A DNA stretch of 64,000 nt from Gammaproteobacteria bacterium (GCA_028284675.1 JANQRI010000034.1:10906-74905); one strand, 5' to 3'; positions 36,859 through 46,768 are shown, counted from the first letter of the stretch. A program made the numbers and translations. Notes: generated from the letters alone by a model not told the origin.

Positions 36859-37179
36859 TTATTCGCGGCCCTCGATAGGAATTCTGTCAATCAGTTGAAA
36901 TGTGGTGACTTCTTGTTGCGTAATTGTAGTGCCTACCTTTGGTGACCCTTCTTTTATAATATCATTTACTATATTTGTGGTATCCACTTGTCGCTGCACG
37001 TCTCCTATAACCTCATTTATAACAGAACCAGCAGTATCTTTTGCATTCTCAAATGCCTGGCCCGCGGTTTCCATAAAACCTTCGAATTTCTTTTGAACGG
37101 AATTGTCCGCTATAAGTGTGTTTGCTGCTGAGGTTTGTGCTGCGCCCTCGGCGGCAGTTGCGCTGGTAGTGCTAATCAT
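36859..37179 (-). CDS. Small orphan helical protein
   Basis: 106 residues, ATG 37179 with a good AAGGAGAA upstream. The N-terminal 25 residues are Ala/Ser/Thr-rich and disordered (STTSATAAEGAAQTSAAN). Residues 30-75 are one long amphipathic helix (FEGFMETAGQAFENAKD). No signal peptide. Not recognised; the look recalls small secreted substrates, without direct evidence. A motif shared with the gene at 32433 lies about 60 bases before its start. Confidence 0.65.
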   Translation of the reverse strand: MISTTSATAAEGAAQTSAANTLIADNSVQKKFEGFMETAGQAFENAKDTAGSVINEVIGDVQRQVDTTNIVNDIIKEGSPKVGTTITQQEVTTFQLIDRIPIEGRE

Positions 37180-37577
37180 GCTGGCGTTTCTCCTTAAATG
37201 TGTTTATGCCAGATTCTCCTAAAAAAAGCGCGTATGGATATACAACAAAGGTATAAGATTGGGTCTTTGTTTTTGCAGACTATGACTTTGGTTGTAGTGA
37301 GAGTCAGCCGGCAAGCGTCCACTCATTTTTCACGGAGCAGTCATTAGGGTAAGTGCAATATATTGATTCTTAATGCTATGCGATTAGCGGCAGGATTTTT
37401 ACAGGTTCATCTCGGTGACGTTATCTTGTTAACGAGACAGAAGAGAGCAACTCTAGCTCTGTATGGCTGCGCCACACTGGAAGCGGCACAGCCTCTTTAG
37501 TATTTACTCTGGGTAATATTTTTTTAGCAAAGCAGGTATTGCGAAAAGTTGTCCTGATATCAATTTCAGCATCAATC
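37180..37577. other. Intergenic region
   Basis: No gene is supported. The part next to 37179 contains that gene's ribosome site and the motif at 37240-37252. The other end contains a hairpin, listed separately. The rest shows nothing I can name. Confidence 0.5.
37465..37493 (-). terminator. Possible terminator of the zf-TFIIB gene
   Basis: GGCTGCGCC and GGCACAGCC form a 9-bp stem with one mismatch and an 11-base loop, about 85 bases after the stop of the minus-strand gene at 37578. No T tract follows, so this is a weak call. Confidence 0.35.
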
Positions 37578-37910
37578 TCAATCAAAGATATCGAATATCT
37601 GTCCAAGCATTGTCTTCTTCTTTTTATATTTGTGATAAGGCTGTTTGTAATGTGGGTTTGCATGTCGCCGTTGCTGGAGGTGTTGCGCATAGGCGTTGCG
37701 GTTTCCATAGCCATAGTCCTGGCCATAGCCGGTGTCGGCCATGTGCTGATTGCGTCCGCTTCCTGCAAAGCGCTCGCTCATTGAAAGCTCAATAATCTTA
37801 TCCAGCTCACCTTTATCAAGCCAGACACCACGGCACTGGTTACAAAAATCAATTTCTATACCTTTACGCTCGGCGATCATCAATGGAATATGGCAGTGTG
37901 GACAGTTCAT
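37578..37910 (-). CDS. zf-TFIIB-domain protein
   Basis: 110 residues from ATG 37910 with GGAG upstream. The N-terminal zinc ribbon is NCPHCHIPLM with CNQCRGVWLDKGELDKII, the full zf-TFIIB signature. A Tyr/Gly/His-rich low-complexity middle and a Lys-rich run (KYKKKKT) follow. Function of this family is unknown; nucleic-acid or metal binding is plausible. It is 41 bp downstream of the DUF924 gene. Confidence 0.82.
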   Translation of the reverse strand: MNCPHCHIPLMIAERKGIEIDFCNQCRGVWLDKGELDKIIELSMSERFAGSGRNQHMADTGYGQDYGYGNRNAYAQHLQQRRHANPHYKQPYHKYKKKKTMLGQIFDIFD

Positions 37911-37951
37911 AGTTTCTCCAGTTTTTACACGGTAGACAGATTCCAGCGGCA

Positions 37952-38488
37952 CTAAAAGCCTGACCCGGGTTCTTTCAAAAATTCGATTTCCTCATTAGTA
38001 GATTGTCTATTCAGAATTTTGTTCCGGTGCGGATAGCGGCCGAAGCGGTCAATGATTTTTTTATGTTTTAATTCAAATTCCAGATTACCTTTCTTTTCGA
38101 GTGTGTCAAATAGCTTGACTGCGATTTCATGAATTTCAGGTGATTCGCTATGCATATATGGCATATACAAAAAACATCGTTCGGTTTGGTTCAGTTCTTT
38201 ATCGGCTCCGGTGGAAACGGCTTCCTGAGCCAAAGCCAATGCCAGTGGGTCTGATGCAAATGCACCGGGCGTATCCCGAAAAATATTGCGGGAAAACTGG
38301 TCAAGCACAATAACTTCAGCAAGCCGGCCTTGGGCGGTGTCCCGCCATGGGTAGAGTTCGCAACGAACCGCTTTGGCATGCGTGTCACCGAACCGGTTTT
38401 TTATCAGCTGATCAAATGCGGGGTCTTTTACCCACCATTTGGACGAGTCGATTTCATTAAACCAAAAATTAATGATTTCAAGGTGCAT
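37952..38488 (-). CDS. DUF924 family protein
   Basis: 178-residue all-helical cytoplasmic protein of the DUF924 family, which has a TPR-like fold and no assigned activity. Signatures: INFWFNEIDSSKWWVKD, VIVLDQFSRNIFRDTPGAF, CFLYMPYMHSES and FGRYPHRNKILNR. Full length. Likely transcribed together with the zf-TFIIB gene. Confidence 0.88.
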   Translation of the reverse strand: MHLEIINFWFNEIDSSKWWVKDPAFDQLIKNRFGDTHAKAVRCELYPWRDTAQGRLAEVIVLDQFSRNIFRDTPGAFASDPLALALAQEAVSTGADKELNQTERCFLYMPYMHSESPEIHEIAVKLFDTLEKKGNLEFELKHKKIIDRFGRYPHRNKILNRQSTNEEIEFLKEPGSGF

Positions 38489-38665
38489 AACAGTTTGTTA
38501 ATAAAGTGTTTATTTTCAGCATTATCCGGAAATATGCAGGTGAGTGCAAAATACAGACGGAATGGCAGGCAGAGCCGGATTTTTATTACCACTTTAGCGC
38601 TATATCAAACACGGGGTATTTATGGATAATAAGTAAGCCTGTATAGGCCAGCTTCGGAGAATATA

Positions 38666-39412
38666 GTGAGTGTATCTGTGATACCGGCAGGCAACCTGGT
38701 GCCGATTGAAACCCGTGCTCTTGAGGGTTTGCCCTTAGCGGGAGCATTTAATTTATTCCTTGCCCAGAACACCGGGGAAGCGCCTGCTACTGCACCGCAG
38801 GGCGAGGAGGCGACACTCGAGAGAGCCAGGCAACTCGGTATCAATGCCGAGAAAGATTACTCCAAAGTATTTTCCAGTCAGCTGGACAATATAAAGCAAA
38901 TCATTACAGATAACTGGCAGGTCATCAGAGCATCCGGGGAATTTAGAAAGGCTCATCCCGAAGTGTCAACACCGGGCCAGTTTTTTAAGGTGCTTGATAA
39001 CACTGTGGTGACTAATAATACTGAAACGGCCTTCTCCTCTTTCGAGGCGGCTAAACAAACCACTGTTTTGTTGAAATCCGCACAGGCGGCATTATTGAAA
39101 GCAGGTCTTCCTCCTCCCGGAGAAAAACCAACACTGGAAGATCTGGCATTACAAAATGCGAGTGATTACCTTGATATTATGGGCAATGCATTATTGCTCC
39201 GCTATTTACAAAGCAAGCAATATAGTCAAATAACTTATCCTGCAGGTGACAGCCCGGAAAAAACAGAACTAATCAAGAATCATGGTGAAAAAGTACTTGA
39301 ATCTGAAAAAAACCTGGATCAACTTGCAGATTTATTGGGCAGTAGTGAGAAACTATTTGCTCAATACACTAATCAGCGGATAAGGCTGGAATCGCCATTA
39401 ATTCAGAAATAG
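38666..39412 (+). CDS. Orphan protein, unknown function
   Basis: 248 residues, GTG start at 38666 with GGAG seven bases upstream. No signal peptide. The N-terminus (VSVIPAGNLVPIETRALE) precedes a largely helical body (KQIITDNWQVIRASGEFR, LLKSAQAALLKAGLPPPGE, LDQLADLLGSSEKLFAQ). Not recognised. It is flanked by unrelated genes and is convergent with the diguanylate cyclase at 39422. Confidence 0.65.
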   Translation: MSVSVIPAGNLVPIETRALEGLPLAGAFNLFLAQNTGEAPATAPQGEEATLERARQLGINAEKDYSKVFSSQLDNIKQIITDNWQVIRASGEFRKAHPEVSTPGQFFKVLDNTVVTNNTETAFSSFEAAKQTTVLLKSAQAALLKAGLPPPGEKPTLEDLALQNASDYLDIMGNALLLRYLQSKQYSQITYPAGDSPEKTELIKNHGEKVLESEKNLDQLADLLGSSEKLFAQYTNQRIRLESPLIQK

Positions 39413-39421
39413 TTTTGTGTG

Positions 39422-41293
39422 TCAGGCACAAACAACCTGATTACGTCCGTTTTCTTTGGCGGCATACAATGCTTTGTCAGCAGCATTAATCAATTCTATA
39501 CTGTCATCATCATTTTGATCCGGCTTTTGTGCAGCACAACCCATGCTGGCAGTAACAAATATACTTTTGTCTTTGGCTGCTGCTGAATGAGTTTCCAGTG
39601 TTTTTCTGATACGTTCAGCTAATATGGATGCTCCGGCTATATCTGTATCGGGCAGCATAATAATAAACTCTTCGCCGCCATAACGTGCGGCGATATCTCC
39701 CGGTCTTTTTACTGCTTCCCGAATGACTTCTCCTAAAAAACGTAACACGTCATCGCCGACGAGGTGGCCATGTTTATCATTGACCGATTTAAAATAATCA
39801 ATATCCAACATAATGAGTGCTATTGATTTACTCTCGCGGCGACTGCATAACCATTCACGTTGATACTGTTCTTCAAAAAACTCCCGGTTTCTCAATCCGG
39901 TTAATGCGTCATTGTAGCTGCTTTCTTTGAGTTTTTCGTGAGCAACCGCCAGGTGCTCCATTGCCTGGTTGAGTTCTTGGGTACGCTCTTCAACACGTTG
40001 CTCCAGGTTTTGTTTGGCTTGCATTTGAATGCGGTCATTTTCTTCTTTTAACAAGCGCATTCGATGTGCCAGTGCAAACGATAACAATATGGCTTCAATC
40101 GCCGAACCCAGTTGTACTCCGTGAATGGACAGAAAACTCACAGGTAAAACACCATTCATCGTCAGACCGAAGGTTAGCGTGCTTGTTAGAAATACCGCCC
40201 ATGCCAATAGAAAATAGCGGGCCTGTGGCACACGTTTATAAAGCGAAATAAAACCGGCAATAATAGTAGCCACTGAAGAGGCCAGCAAATAAATGGCATT
40301 AATATTCGCCAGTAATGATGACTCAAGCGGAAAATCGAGTAATAGTGCCACCGCTATCAGTATTGCAACAGCTGACCATATTAAACCAAGCATTAACTTA
40401 TTCGTGCGTGGGAATACCTGCTCGCCCTGCAGAAAGCTTCGCGCAAACTGTAGCATAAACACGATGGCTAACAGCGCTGCAACGAAACAGAAGCCGCTAT
40501 TCCAGATGCCATTATTAGGCCAGAAATATACATAAGCAAAACCATGAAAACCAAACTGCCATGACACAAAGCAACCCACGAATAGGCAGTAATAAAGATA
40601 ATTCATATCCCGGATCGAAACAAAGAGCATAAAATTATATAAGAGCAATGCCACAATCAGCCCGTAAAACAAACCAAAGCTTATTTGCCGATTAAAGGAT
40701 TGTGCGACGAAACCTTTTGGTTGCCATAAGTAAATGGGTGCTGAAAGTGGCCCATGAGTTTTTATGCGCAGGTAAATAGTAACTGTTTCGTCAGGGTCTG
40801 TTTCAAAGACGAATACCGGATACCGGGAGCGCACTTCCCGGGCGCTCAGCGGCATGTAATCGCCGCTCTCTTCATGTTCGATTTTTCCGTTAGCGCGGAT
40901 CAAATAAATGTCGACATGATCAAGCACGGCTTCCCGCACTTCGAGCCACCACTGTTTTATTTCCAGCTGAGGGTTTACCAGCTGTATGCGAAACCAATAA
41001 CTTGAATCACTGGCGATAAAGAAAGGGATGGTGTTGCCTGCGTGTTGAAAGCGGGCATTGAGTTCCGGGGAGCGGATATCATTAATCGTAAACTCTGAAC
41101 GAGGGTCTTCCAAATACTGTATGTAGCCGGTTGCTGAATAACCGTCGACCTGCTCATGCAGGACCATCACATCATCGGAGCTTGCTGATGCATTAACCGG
41201 ATCAAAGGCAAATAAAAGAAGTAACCATAGTAATGAATTAAGCGAAACCGCACAGCAGCTTAAACTCAATCTAAATTTAAAATACCTGATCAC
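39422..41293 (-). CDS. 7TMR-DISM diguanylate cyclase
   Basis: 623 residues, inner membrane. A signal peptide is followed by a periplasmic 7TMR-DISM extracellular domain (about 45-185, with FRIQLVNPQLEIKQWWLEV), seven membrane helices (about 200-400) and a short coiled coil (RIQMQAKQNLEQRVEERT). The GGDEF domain has DALTGLRNREFFEE, YGGEEF and an RPGD inhibitory site five residues upstream. It should make c-di-GMP in response to a periplasmic carbohydrate-like or other small ligand (family inference). GTG start. Confidence 0.93.
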   Translation of the reverse strand: MIRYFKFRLSLSCCAVSLNSLLWLLLLFAFDPVNASASSDDVMVLHEQVDGYSATGYIQYLEDPRSEFTINDIRSPELNARFQHAGNTIPFFIASDSSYWFRIQLVNPQLEIKQWWLEVREAVLDHVDIYLIRANGKIEHEESGDYMPLSAREVRSRYPVFVFETDPDETVTIYLRIKTHGPLSAPIYLWQPKGFVAQSFNRQISFGLFYGLIVALLLYNFMLFVSIRDMNYLYYCLFVGCFVSWQFGFHGFAYVYFWPNNGIWNSGFCFVAALLAIVFMLQFARSFLQGEQVFPRTNKLMLGLIWSAVAILIAVALLLDFPLESSLLANINAIYLLASSVATIIAGFISLYKRVPQARYFLLAWAVFLTSTLTFGLTMNGVLPVSFLSIHGVQLGSAIEAILLSFALAHRMRLLKEENDRIQMQAKQNLEQRVEERTQELNQAMEHLAVAHEKLKESSYNDALTGLRNREFFEEQYQREWLCSRRESKSIALIMLDIDYFKSVNDKHGHLVGDDVLRFLGEVIREAVKRPGDIAARYGGEEFIIMLPDTDIAGASILAERIRKTLETHSAAAKDKSIFVTASMGCAAQKPDQNDDDSIELINAADKALYAAKENGRNQVVCA

Positions 41294-41591
41294 ATTTCAA
41301 TCGTTTTTCTGCTTAATTTGCGGCGTTGGTTTGAGAGGTGCTGACATTTTGTTTTAGACACTAAATGCAGATTTAATTTTCCTGTTAAGCAATTGAAATA
41401 TTGGGCTCTACACGGCGATTTTGCATGCAGAAACTGTGATTCTCAAACCCATACTTATGCTATCACTCTAACGGCTGAAACAGCGAAAAGCTTTGTATGT
41501 TGATTAGACTGTATATGGTATTTCAGGCTGCATGCGGGGTTGTCAGAGTAATTTCAGAAGCAGCATGATTAGGCTGTTTGTCAGGTTGATG

Positions 41592-42416
41592 CTATTGGTG
41601 AGTGGGAGTGTTTTGCATATATTTCATGATGAGGTTGATTGGAAATGGAGGTTTTATGTTTTCCGGTTCGACAGGATCGCAGTCAATATCGTTTTCTTTA
41701 CCGACGATCTCAAGATTGCTCAGTGCGGCCATGCAACTGCCCTTGGACCCATCAGGTTTGACGTTACGGCAATGCCTGGACTCGATCTTAGGCTGGTTGT
41801 TCAGAAGTGCTTCACAGCAGAGGGTCGCTTTTTCACACACGGCGCCGCCATAGTTTAGTTTTTCGGAGTAATTAATGGCAGCTATTGCGCCATATAAACC
41901 AATACTGATGCCGAGAGTGGCCATAATCGGCGCGGAATAGGTAAAACGTTCCGGAACCAGCTCTGCATAAGCCTGTTCGTTGGGTATCTTATTCTGATGT
42001 TCCGCCGGGACATGCCGGCGTAAATCATGTCGAACGCCAAAAGCTGCAATTGCAGCCCACTCTTTCGGTCCGTCAGCGGGGTATTGATCATCTCCGGCGC
42101 GGCGTGCGCGGTAAGGGCTGCGTATTTCCACCCAGCTGCCGGGCAGGGTCATTGCCAGTATTGCTTCGGGAATTTGCCGGCTGGCGCGGACATGGTGCGA
42201 GAGTACGCCATCACGATAGACCTCCAGTTCAAAGTGCATTTGGGGTGATCGCCGGTCACCGCGCTTGTGGGTTACCGCGCCCCGGCGCACATTGCGGATC
42301 TGGGCAACGTCAAGATTGCCCTGCATCAGGCGACGATTACGAATTGCCGGATACGACAGATACCAGGTAAGCGCACTCATAAGCACACCCAATAGCACAA
42401 AGAATATGATGGTCAT
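41592..42416 (-). CDS. DUF3592-like membrane protein (intact copy)
   Basis: 274 residues. An N-terminal membrane helix (IIFFVLLGVLMSALTWYL) precedes a DUF3592-like beta domain (GNLDVAQIRNVRRGAV, LPGSWVEIRSPYRARR). A second hydrophobic segment lies near residue 190 (IMATLGISIGLYGAIAA), then a Cys-rich tail (AVCEKATLCCEALLNNQ). The ATG has AGCGGGA upstream. A decayed relative with the same tail lies at about 48310-48498, see there. Function unknown. Confidence 0.7.
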   Translation of the reverse strand: MTIIFFVLLGVLMSALTWYLSYPAIRNRRLMQGNLDVAQIRNVRRGAVTHKRGDRRSPQMHFELEVYRDGVLSHHVRASRQIPEAILAMTLPGSWVEIRSPYRARRAGDDQYPADGPKEWAAIAAFGVRHDLRRHVPAEHQNKIPNEQAYAELVPERFTYSAPIMATLGISIGLYGAIAAINYSEKLNYGGAVCEKATLCCEALLNNQPKIESRHCRNVKPDGSKGSCMAALSNLEIVGKENDIDCDPVEPENIKPPFPINLIMKYMQNTPTHQ

Positions 42417-42508
42417 TCCCGCTCCTTAATTTATTGTTGTGCTAAGAATAAACACCCTATGTGGTTAAATCCAGAAGTGATTTTGAGTTAAAAGCCGGCA
42501 GCTTTGTT
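42414..42508. repeat. Left copy of flanking direct duplication (5' part)
   Basis: From the start codon of the DUF3592-like gene outward, about 95 bases match 48496-48589 in the same orientation, by eye at roughly 80% identity. Shared landmarks are CATTCCCGCT, TTAATTT, GTGTGGT or ATGTGGT, and AGCTTT at the end. The similarity stops about 42510. The two copies bracket the CHAT operon. Confidence 0.7.
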
Positions 42509-42988
42509 ACTTAGAAATTCAAGCAAATTTGCTTGGGTTTGGATACTTTTATCTGGTCAACCTATTCTAGCCTCCAAGTGTCTGCTGGCTATGCTTTCCT
42601 GATAATTTGTAGCTTATGCAGTTCGTCTGTTTGTATTTTTAAGGCTCCAGGTGTCTAAATTATTGGTTTCAATAGCCATTTTAGGTTTTTCAGCTTAATG
42701 TCTATTATCGTTTTTATTAATGCATGTAGCACAAGTTCGTGATTTAACAAGCACAAATATAAGGGATCTTTAAATTCATGGGGTGAGGGATAAGTCGAAA
42801 ATTTGGAATTAGTAGAAGGAAAGATTATGCAAATAAAGAAGGGCCTAAGGAGGGGAAAAGCGTGCTCGTTACCTAAAAACCCAAAATATTGTCCAAGATT
42901 TTGGGTTTCAGATGTTTCTTCTTTCTTTATATTCAAATATGATACGGCAAAAGGCTATGATAATTAATAATTAAGCCGGGCAAAAGAA
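42417..42988. other. AT-rich intergenic region before the CHAT operon
   Basis: Holds the left flanking duplication and an 11-bp perfect hairpin at 42877-42908. A 93-codon minus-strand frame (42655-42936) starts at TTG, has no ribosome site and no family resemblance; I do not call it. The promoter of the CHAT operon is presumably near the right end. Confidence 0.5.
42877..42908. terminator. Perfect 11-bp hairpin
   Basis: AAACCCAAAAT (42877-42887) and ATTTTGGGTTT (42898-42908) pair perfectly around a 10-base loop. With no gene close upstream on either strand it may be a leftover terminator of a lost gene, or an operator for the operon that begins 80 bases on. Confidence 0.5.
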
Positions 42989-43966
42989 TTGCATAGGTAT
43001 TACAGGGCTAAATCGACAATAAGATTTTTCCTGGGCGCTTGTTTAATTGCGGCCGTGGGAGGCTGTGCTGTTAGCCCTTCGACTTATAGATCTGTGAATA
43101 ATCTGCCAGGAATATTGGATTTAAAGTTAACCTATGTTTCATGTTCAGTAAGGGGTCAGGATGAAGTCGGAATATTTAGCAGCATAGATTATAGCGATTT
43201 TCTTGACCAGGCAGCGCAGAGTAATCAATACAATCAAAATGGCACTAATCCGATAGTGACCGGATTAGGGCTTGCGATCGGGGCTGCAATAGTTAAATCG
43301 TTGCGAGGTTCTCATGAGCTGAACTGGCATGATATCAGTTATTTGCACTTGGACCTTAACAGTAAACTTATTGGTGACCTTAAACATGCACTGGCAGAGT
43401 TAGGAATAAAAAAATTTTTAAGTAATAAAAGCAGACTCGCAAATGCCCAGCTTTCTAAAGCACGAAGTTTACACCCTAATAAATATCTAATAGAAATTGA
43501 TGCGCGATTCTTTTTAGCTTCAGATTACAATCACAGCACCGTCCAGATGGATGTCAGAATATGGGAACCCTATGCCCGGTCACAGAGAAGCAAAAACCCT
43601 GTTTACTCTAACCGGTTTCGTTATTTGTCAGACCCTGTTACTGAATATATTAATTTGGATGATTACACAAACCCAGTATGGCCGGTTTTTGAGGAAATTT
43701 GGTTTGCAGATGATGGCTATGTGATAAAGAGCAGCCTTAATGAAGGGATCGACTCTGTAATTTCTATGCTGGCGTTTGATTTAGAAAAGTTGGCGGGTAA
43801 CTATAATCAAGCAATACCAAGAAATAAGAAAAATGTTGGCAGCTTATATGGTTTGGTATTGCCTGGATATAAAGTCAGTGAGCAAGGGAGGCGCATCATT
43901 ATTATTGGAGGTGATGGATCATACTACTCCTTATTGAAAGACAAAACCTTCGAGTTATTAAAATAA
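42989..43966 (+). CDS. Lipoprotein, first gene of the CHAT operon
   Basis: 325 residues, TTG start. The basic N-terminus and hydrophobic run (FFLGACLIAAVGGC) end in a lipobox with Cys 26, so the protein is probably lipid-anchored. A hydrophobic Gly/Ala stretch (VTGLGLAIGAAIVKSL) near residue 95 could insert in a membrane. The rest is a mixed alpha/beta domain without recognised motifs. Its stop is 11 bases before the CHAT protein start. Marked AT-richness distinguishes this operon from core genes. Confidence 0.72.
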   Translation: MHRYYRAKSTIRFFLGACLIAAVGGCAVSPSTYRSVNNLPGILDLKLTYVSCSVRGQDEVGIFSSIDYSDFLDQAAQSNQYNQNGTNPIVTGLGLAIGAAIVKSLRGSHELNWHDISYLHLDLNSKLIGDLKHALAELGIKKFLSNKSRLANAQLSKARSLHPNKYLIEIDARFFLASDYNHSTVQMDVRIWEPYARSQRSKNPVYSNRFRYLSDPVTEYINLDDYTNPVWPVFEEIWFADDGYVIKSSLNEGIDSVISMLAFDLEKLAGNYNQAIPRNKKNVGSLYGLVLPGYKVSEQGRRIIIIGGDGSYYSLLKDKTFELLK

Positions 43967-43977
43967 TTACTCTTTAA

Positions 43978-46761
43978 GTGTGTGCTAATTTCGTGAAAAT
44001 TTTTTATACCTATAATTACTTTATTTTGTTGCTCTTTCTGTTTAGCAATAGCGCCCTATGTGGAAAGCAATCTGATGCTAAATTTTTTTTAGATCCTGCA
44101 CATGAAGAGCGCACTAACAGGGTCGATTATAATTTTGCAAAACGCTTATTGCTGCATGCGGAAGAACTTACTCAAGAAGGCGATATGGCTGAAGCAAAAA
44201 CCTTTTACAGTAAGGCTGTTGGGGCTTTCAAAGTAATGAACCTTCAAAAAGAAGCAGGTTTTTTATTAGTGCGTATGGGGTTGGGTGAAAGAAAACACAA
44301 TAGAGATGACCTGGCTGTTAAGCATTTAAAAGATGCCTATGAAGTATTCAGTCTTGCCGAAGACTATCGTAATGCAGCTACAACTGCGCTGTTTATTGCT
44401 GATATCTATAATAGGAAGCCGGAGTTTTTGGCAGAAGCTTTTCAATATTACGATAATGCGATAAAAAATTTATCAACACTTAATGCCAGTTGTAAAAACC
44501 CCCCATGTGAAACTCTTGGGGAGTTCTTGCAATATAGTGCAATGGTTTCAATGGCAGACTTTTTAAGTAAGCAAAGCCAGGCCGGTCAGGCGCTGGACTA
44601 CTACTACACCGCATTGAAATACTTTGAGTCAGTTAATGATCATATCAGTGCAGCTGAGATTCAAAATCGTATCGGGGTTTTATTGGCTGAATGGGGTGAT
44701 GCTCAAAAAGCCTATCGCTATTTTGACAGTGCCCTGGATCATTTGGCAAATGTTGTAACTGATCAAAAAGCAAAAACGCCAGCATATTATATTCTTGCAA
44801 AAAAATTTGAACAATATGATCTGGATACATTAATTAACAGTATTAAGGCGAATAATATAGCTTATAAAGCTAATGTTCAAAGCTTAACGGAGCCTACGCA
44901 GGTTGCAGATATTAGTGAGCTGGTTCAGCGGTTCGAGTCGAAGATAGCCAATTCTAATCAATTGCCTGTGATACTTAGTAACCAAGGTATGTTATTTGCA
45001 ATGCAAGGCGATTTCACCAAAGCGATTGATAGTCTAAAACGGTCTTACAAGCTTTTAGACCAACAAAATAACAGCGAAAAAAACAGGAGTATTGTGCTTA
45101 ATAATCTAGGCAGTGTATATGCCCAGATGGGTGAGTACCAAATGTCCATTAACTATTTGAAACAAGGGATATCATTGGATGAGCAATATGGATTCAAAGC
45201 ACCCCTGGCGAAAAAATATTCAAATCTGGGGCAGACTTATATGGTTCTCGGTGACTATTCCAGGGCTATAAGCAGTTTGCAAAAATCCATTGATATCGTT
45301 GAAAAATATCGTTTGCAAGCTTCCGGAGATATGCGCCGTGCCTATTTGTCTAGTCAGCTTCCGGTTTATCATCATATGGCGCTTGCATTTGCAATGAATG
45401 GCAATGCCATTGAAGCGATCACAATATTGGATCAAAGCCGTTCTAAGTATTTGCTGGAAAGAATTCAAAAAGATGATGCTGAAAGCCATGATTCTCTAAA
45501 CCTCGTAGATTATAAAAAGAAGCTGGCCAAGGATGAAGCTTATATCATATTAACTATCCCCAGTAATTCACATATTTTGCTTTCTCTGGTTTCCGCTGAG
45601 CACATTGATACCAAAGTTATTAACATCGGTGATTCGCTTAGAGAGATATGGCCGAAAATGAAACAATCAGCACAGGATGGCTTTAAAAAGAATAATATAG
45701 AGTATCGCGAGCCACCTAATACGGTTGCAATATTAAATACTCTGATCAAGTATTATCTGTTGGTGGTCGGAACGCCTAAAGTAGATCGATCATTAAGCGA
45801 TAGAAGGGCTTTAAAAAATTTATCGACGTATTTTTATGATTTATTAATAGCGCCTACCTACCCTAGGCTAAAGAGTAAACAAAAATTAAATTTTATTACT
45901 GGCAATATATTATCGTATTTGCCTTTTTCTACGCTTTTGTTGCCTGACGACCGTTATTTAATTGAGTCTCATGATATACAGCATATATATTCTTTGGGTG
46001 TTACGCAGGCTATGGCAAATAGAAAATACTCGAATAAAAGAAAATCAATGTTGGCATTTGGTGGTGCAAAATATAGTCAGGAAAGCGAAATATCAAACCC
46101 ATTTATTGGCATTAAAAGCGTTCAAGATGCCCGCAGAGCAAGATTAAATGCCAGTATTAGATGGAGTAACCTTCCTGGGACAGTTTTTGAAGTTGGTAAT
46201 ATTACTCGGATGCGGACAGATGCATTAGCATTGTTGGGTCAAATGGCTTCGGAGTTGAATTTGAAGAAATTATCCAATCAGGGGAAATTGAAAAACTATA
46301 AAATTTTGCATTTTGCACTACATGGCTATTTTGTTCCGGAAGCACCTGAGGAATCGGCATTAGTGATGTCGTTGCCGGCTAAAAATAGCAGCGAGGATGG
46401 TTATCTTACGACAGATGAAATCGGAAATCTGAACCTGGAAGCAGATTTCGTCAATCTCTCGGCTTGTGATACGGGTTTAGGTCAATTGGTCAAAGGGGAA
46501 GGGGTCGTTGGCATTGGGCAGTCATTCATCATAGCAGGTGCTAATTCAATAGCGGTTACATTATGGCCGGTGGATGATACAGGAACCAGCCTGTTTATGA
46601 CTGAATTCTATAAACGGTTTTTGGATAGCTCGAAATTGACTCGCACAGAAGCAATGTCCCAGACTAAGCGTGAATTTATTAAGGGTATGCACGGGAGCTT
46701 GTTAAAAGATCCTTTCTATTGGGGCGCATTTCTGATTTATCACGGCTCTTCAGCCAGGTAA
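43978..46761 (+). CDS. Exported TPR-CHAT protease
   Basis: 927 residues with a signal peptide (YFILLLFLFSNSALC). GTG at 43978, or GTG at 43993, could start it. Tetratricopeptide-type helical repeats fill about 55-470 (LLVRMGLGERKHNRDDLA, LNNLGSVYAQMGEYQMSI, YSNLGQTYMVLGDYSRAI). The C-terminal CHAT domain (about 600-925), a caspase-like cysteine protease fold, has its catalytic His in ILHFALHGYF near residue 780 and Cys in VNLSACDTGLG near residue 831, then SIAVTLWPVDDTG. Both catalytic residues are intact. Periplasmic location is inferred from the signal peptide. The operon partners are a lipoprotein and an outer-membrane-like protein. Confidence 0.87.
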   Translation: MCANFVKIFYTYNYFILLLFLFSNSALCGKQSDAKFFLDPAHEERTNRVDYNFAKRLLLHAEELTQEGDMAEAKTFYSKAVGAFKVMNLQKEAGFLLVRMGLGERKHNRDDLAVKHLKDAYEVFSLAEDYRNAATTALFIADIYNRKPEFLAEAFQYYDNAIKNLSTLNASCKNPPCETLGEFLQYSAMVSMADFLSKQSQAGQALDYYYTALKYFESVNDHISAAEIQNRIGVLLAEWGDAQKAYRYFDSALDHLANVVTDQKAKTPAYYILAKKFEQYDLDTLINSIKANNIAYKANVQSLTEPTQVADISELVQRFESKIANSNQLPVILSNQGMLFAMQGDFTKAIDSLKRSYKLLDQQNNSEKNRSIVLNNLGSVYAQMGEYQMSINYLKQGISLDEQYGFKAPLAKKYSNLGQTYMVLGDYSRAISSLQKSIDIVEKYRLQASGDMRRAYLSSQLPVYHHMALAFAMNGNAIEAITILDQSRSKYLLERIQKDDAESHDSLNLVDYKKKLAKDEAYIILTIPSNSHILLSLVSAEHIDTKVINIGDSLREIWPKMKQSAQDGFKKNNIEYREPPNTVAILNTLIKYYLLVVGTPKVDRSLSDRRALKNLSTYFYDLLIAPTYPRLKSKQKLNFITGNILSYLPFSTLLLPDDRYLIESHDIQHIYSLGVTQAMANRKYSNKRKSMLAFGGAKYSQESEISNPFIGIKSVQDARRARLNASIRWSNLPGTVFEVGNITRMRTDALALLGQMASELNLKKLSNQGKLKNYKILHFALHGYFVPEAPEESALVMSLPAKNSSEDGYLTTDEIGNLNLEADFVNLSACDTGLGQLVKGEGVVGIGQSFIIAGANSIAVTLWPVDDTGTSLFMTEFYKRFLDSSKLTRTEAMSQTKREFIKGMHGSLLKDPFYWGAFLIYHGSSAR

Positions 46762-46768
46762 AGTCACC

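Noticed and set aside
30500..37179. Complete secretion-system or contractile-injection locus
   Set aside because: Only cargo-like proteins are present; no structural or ATPase gene is seen.
37421..37768. 115-codon minus-strand frame overlapping the zf-TFIIB gene
   Set aside because: It lies in another frame of a recognised gene whose coding pattern is clear.
42655..42936. 93-codon minus-strand open frame before the CHAT operon
   Set aside because: TTG start without a ribosome site, crosses the perfect hairpin at 42877-42908, no resemblance to known proteins.
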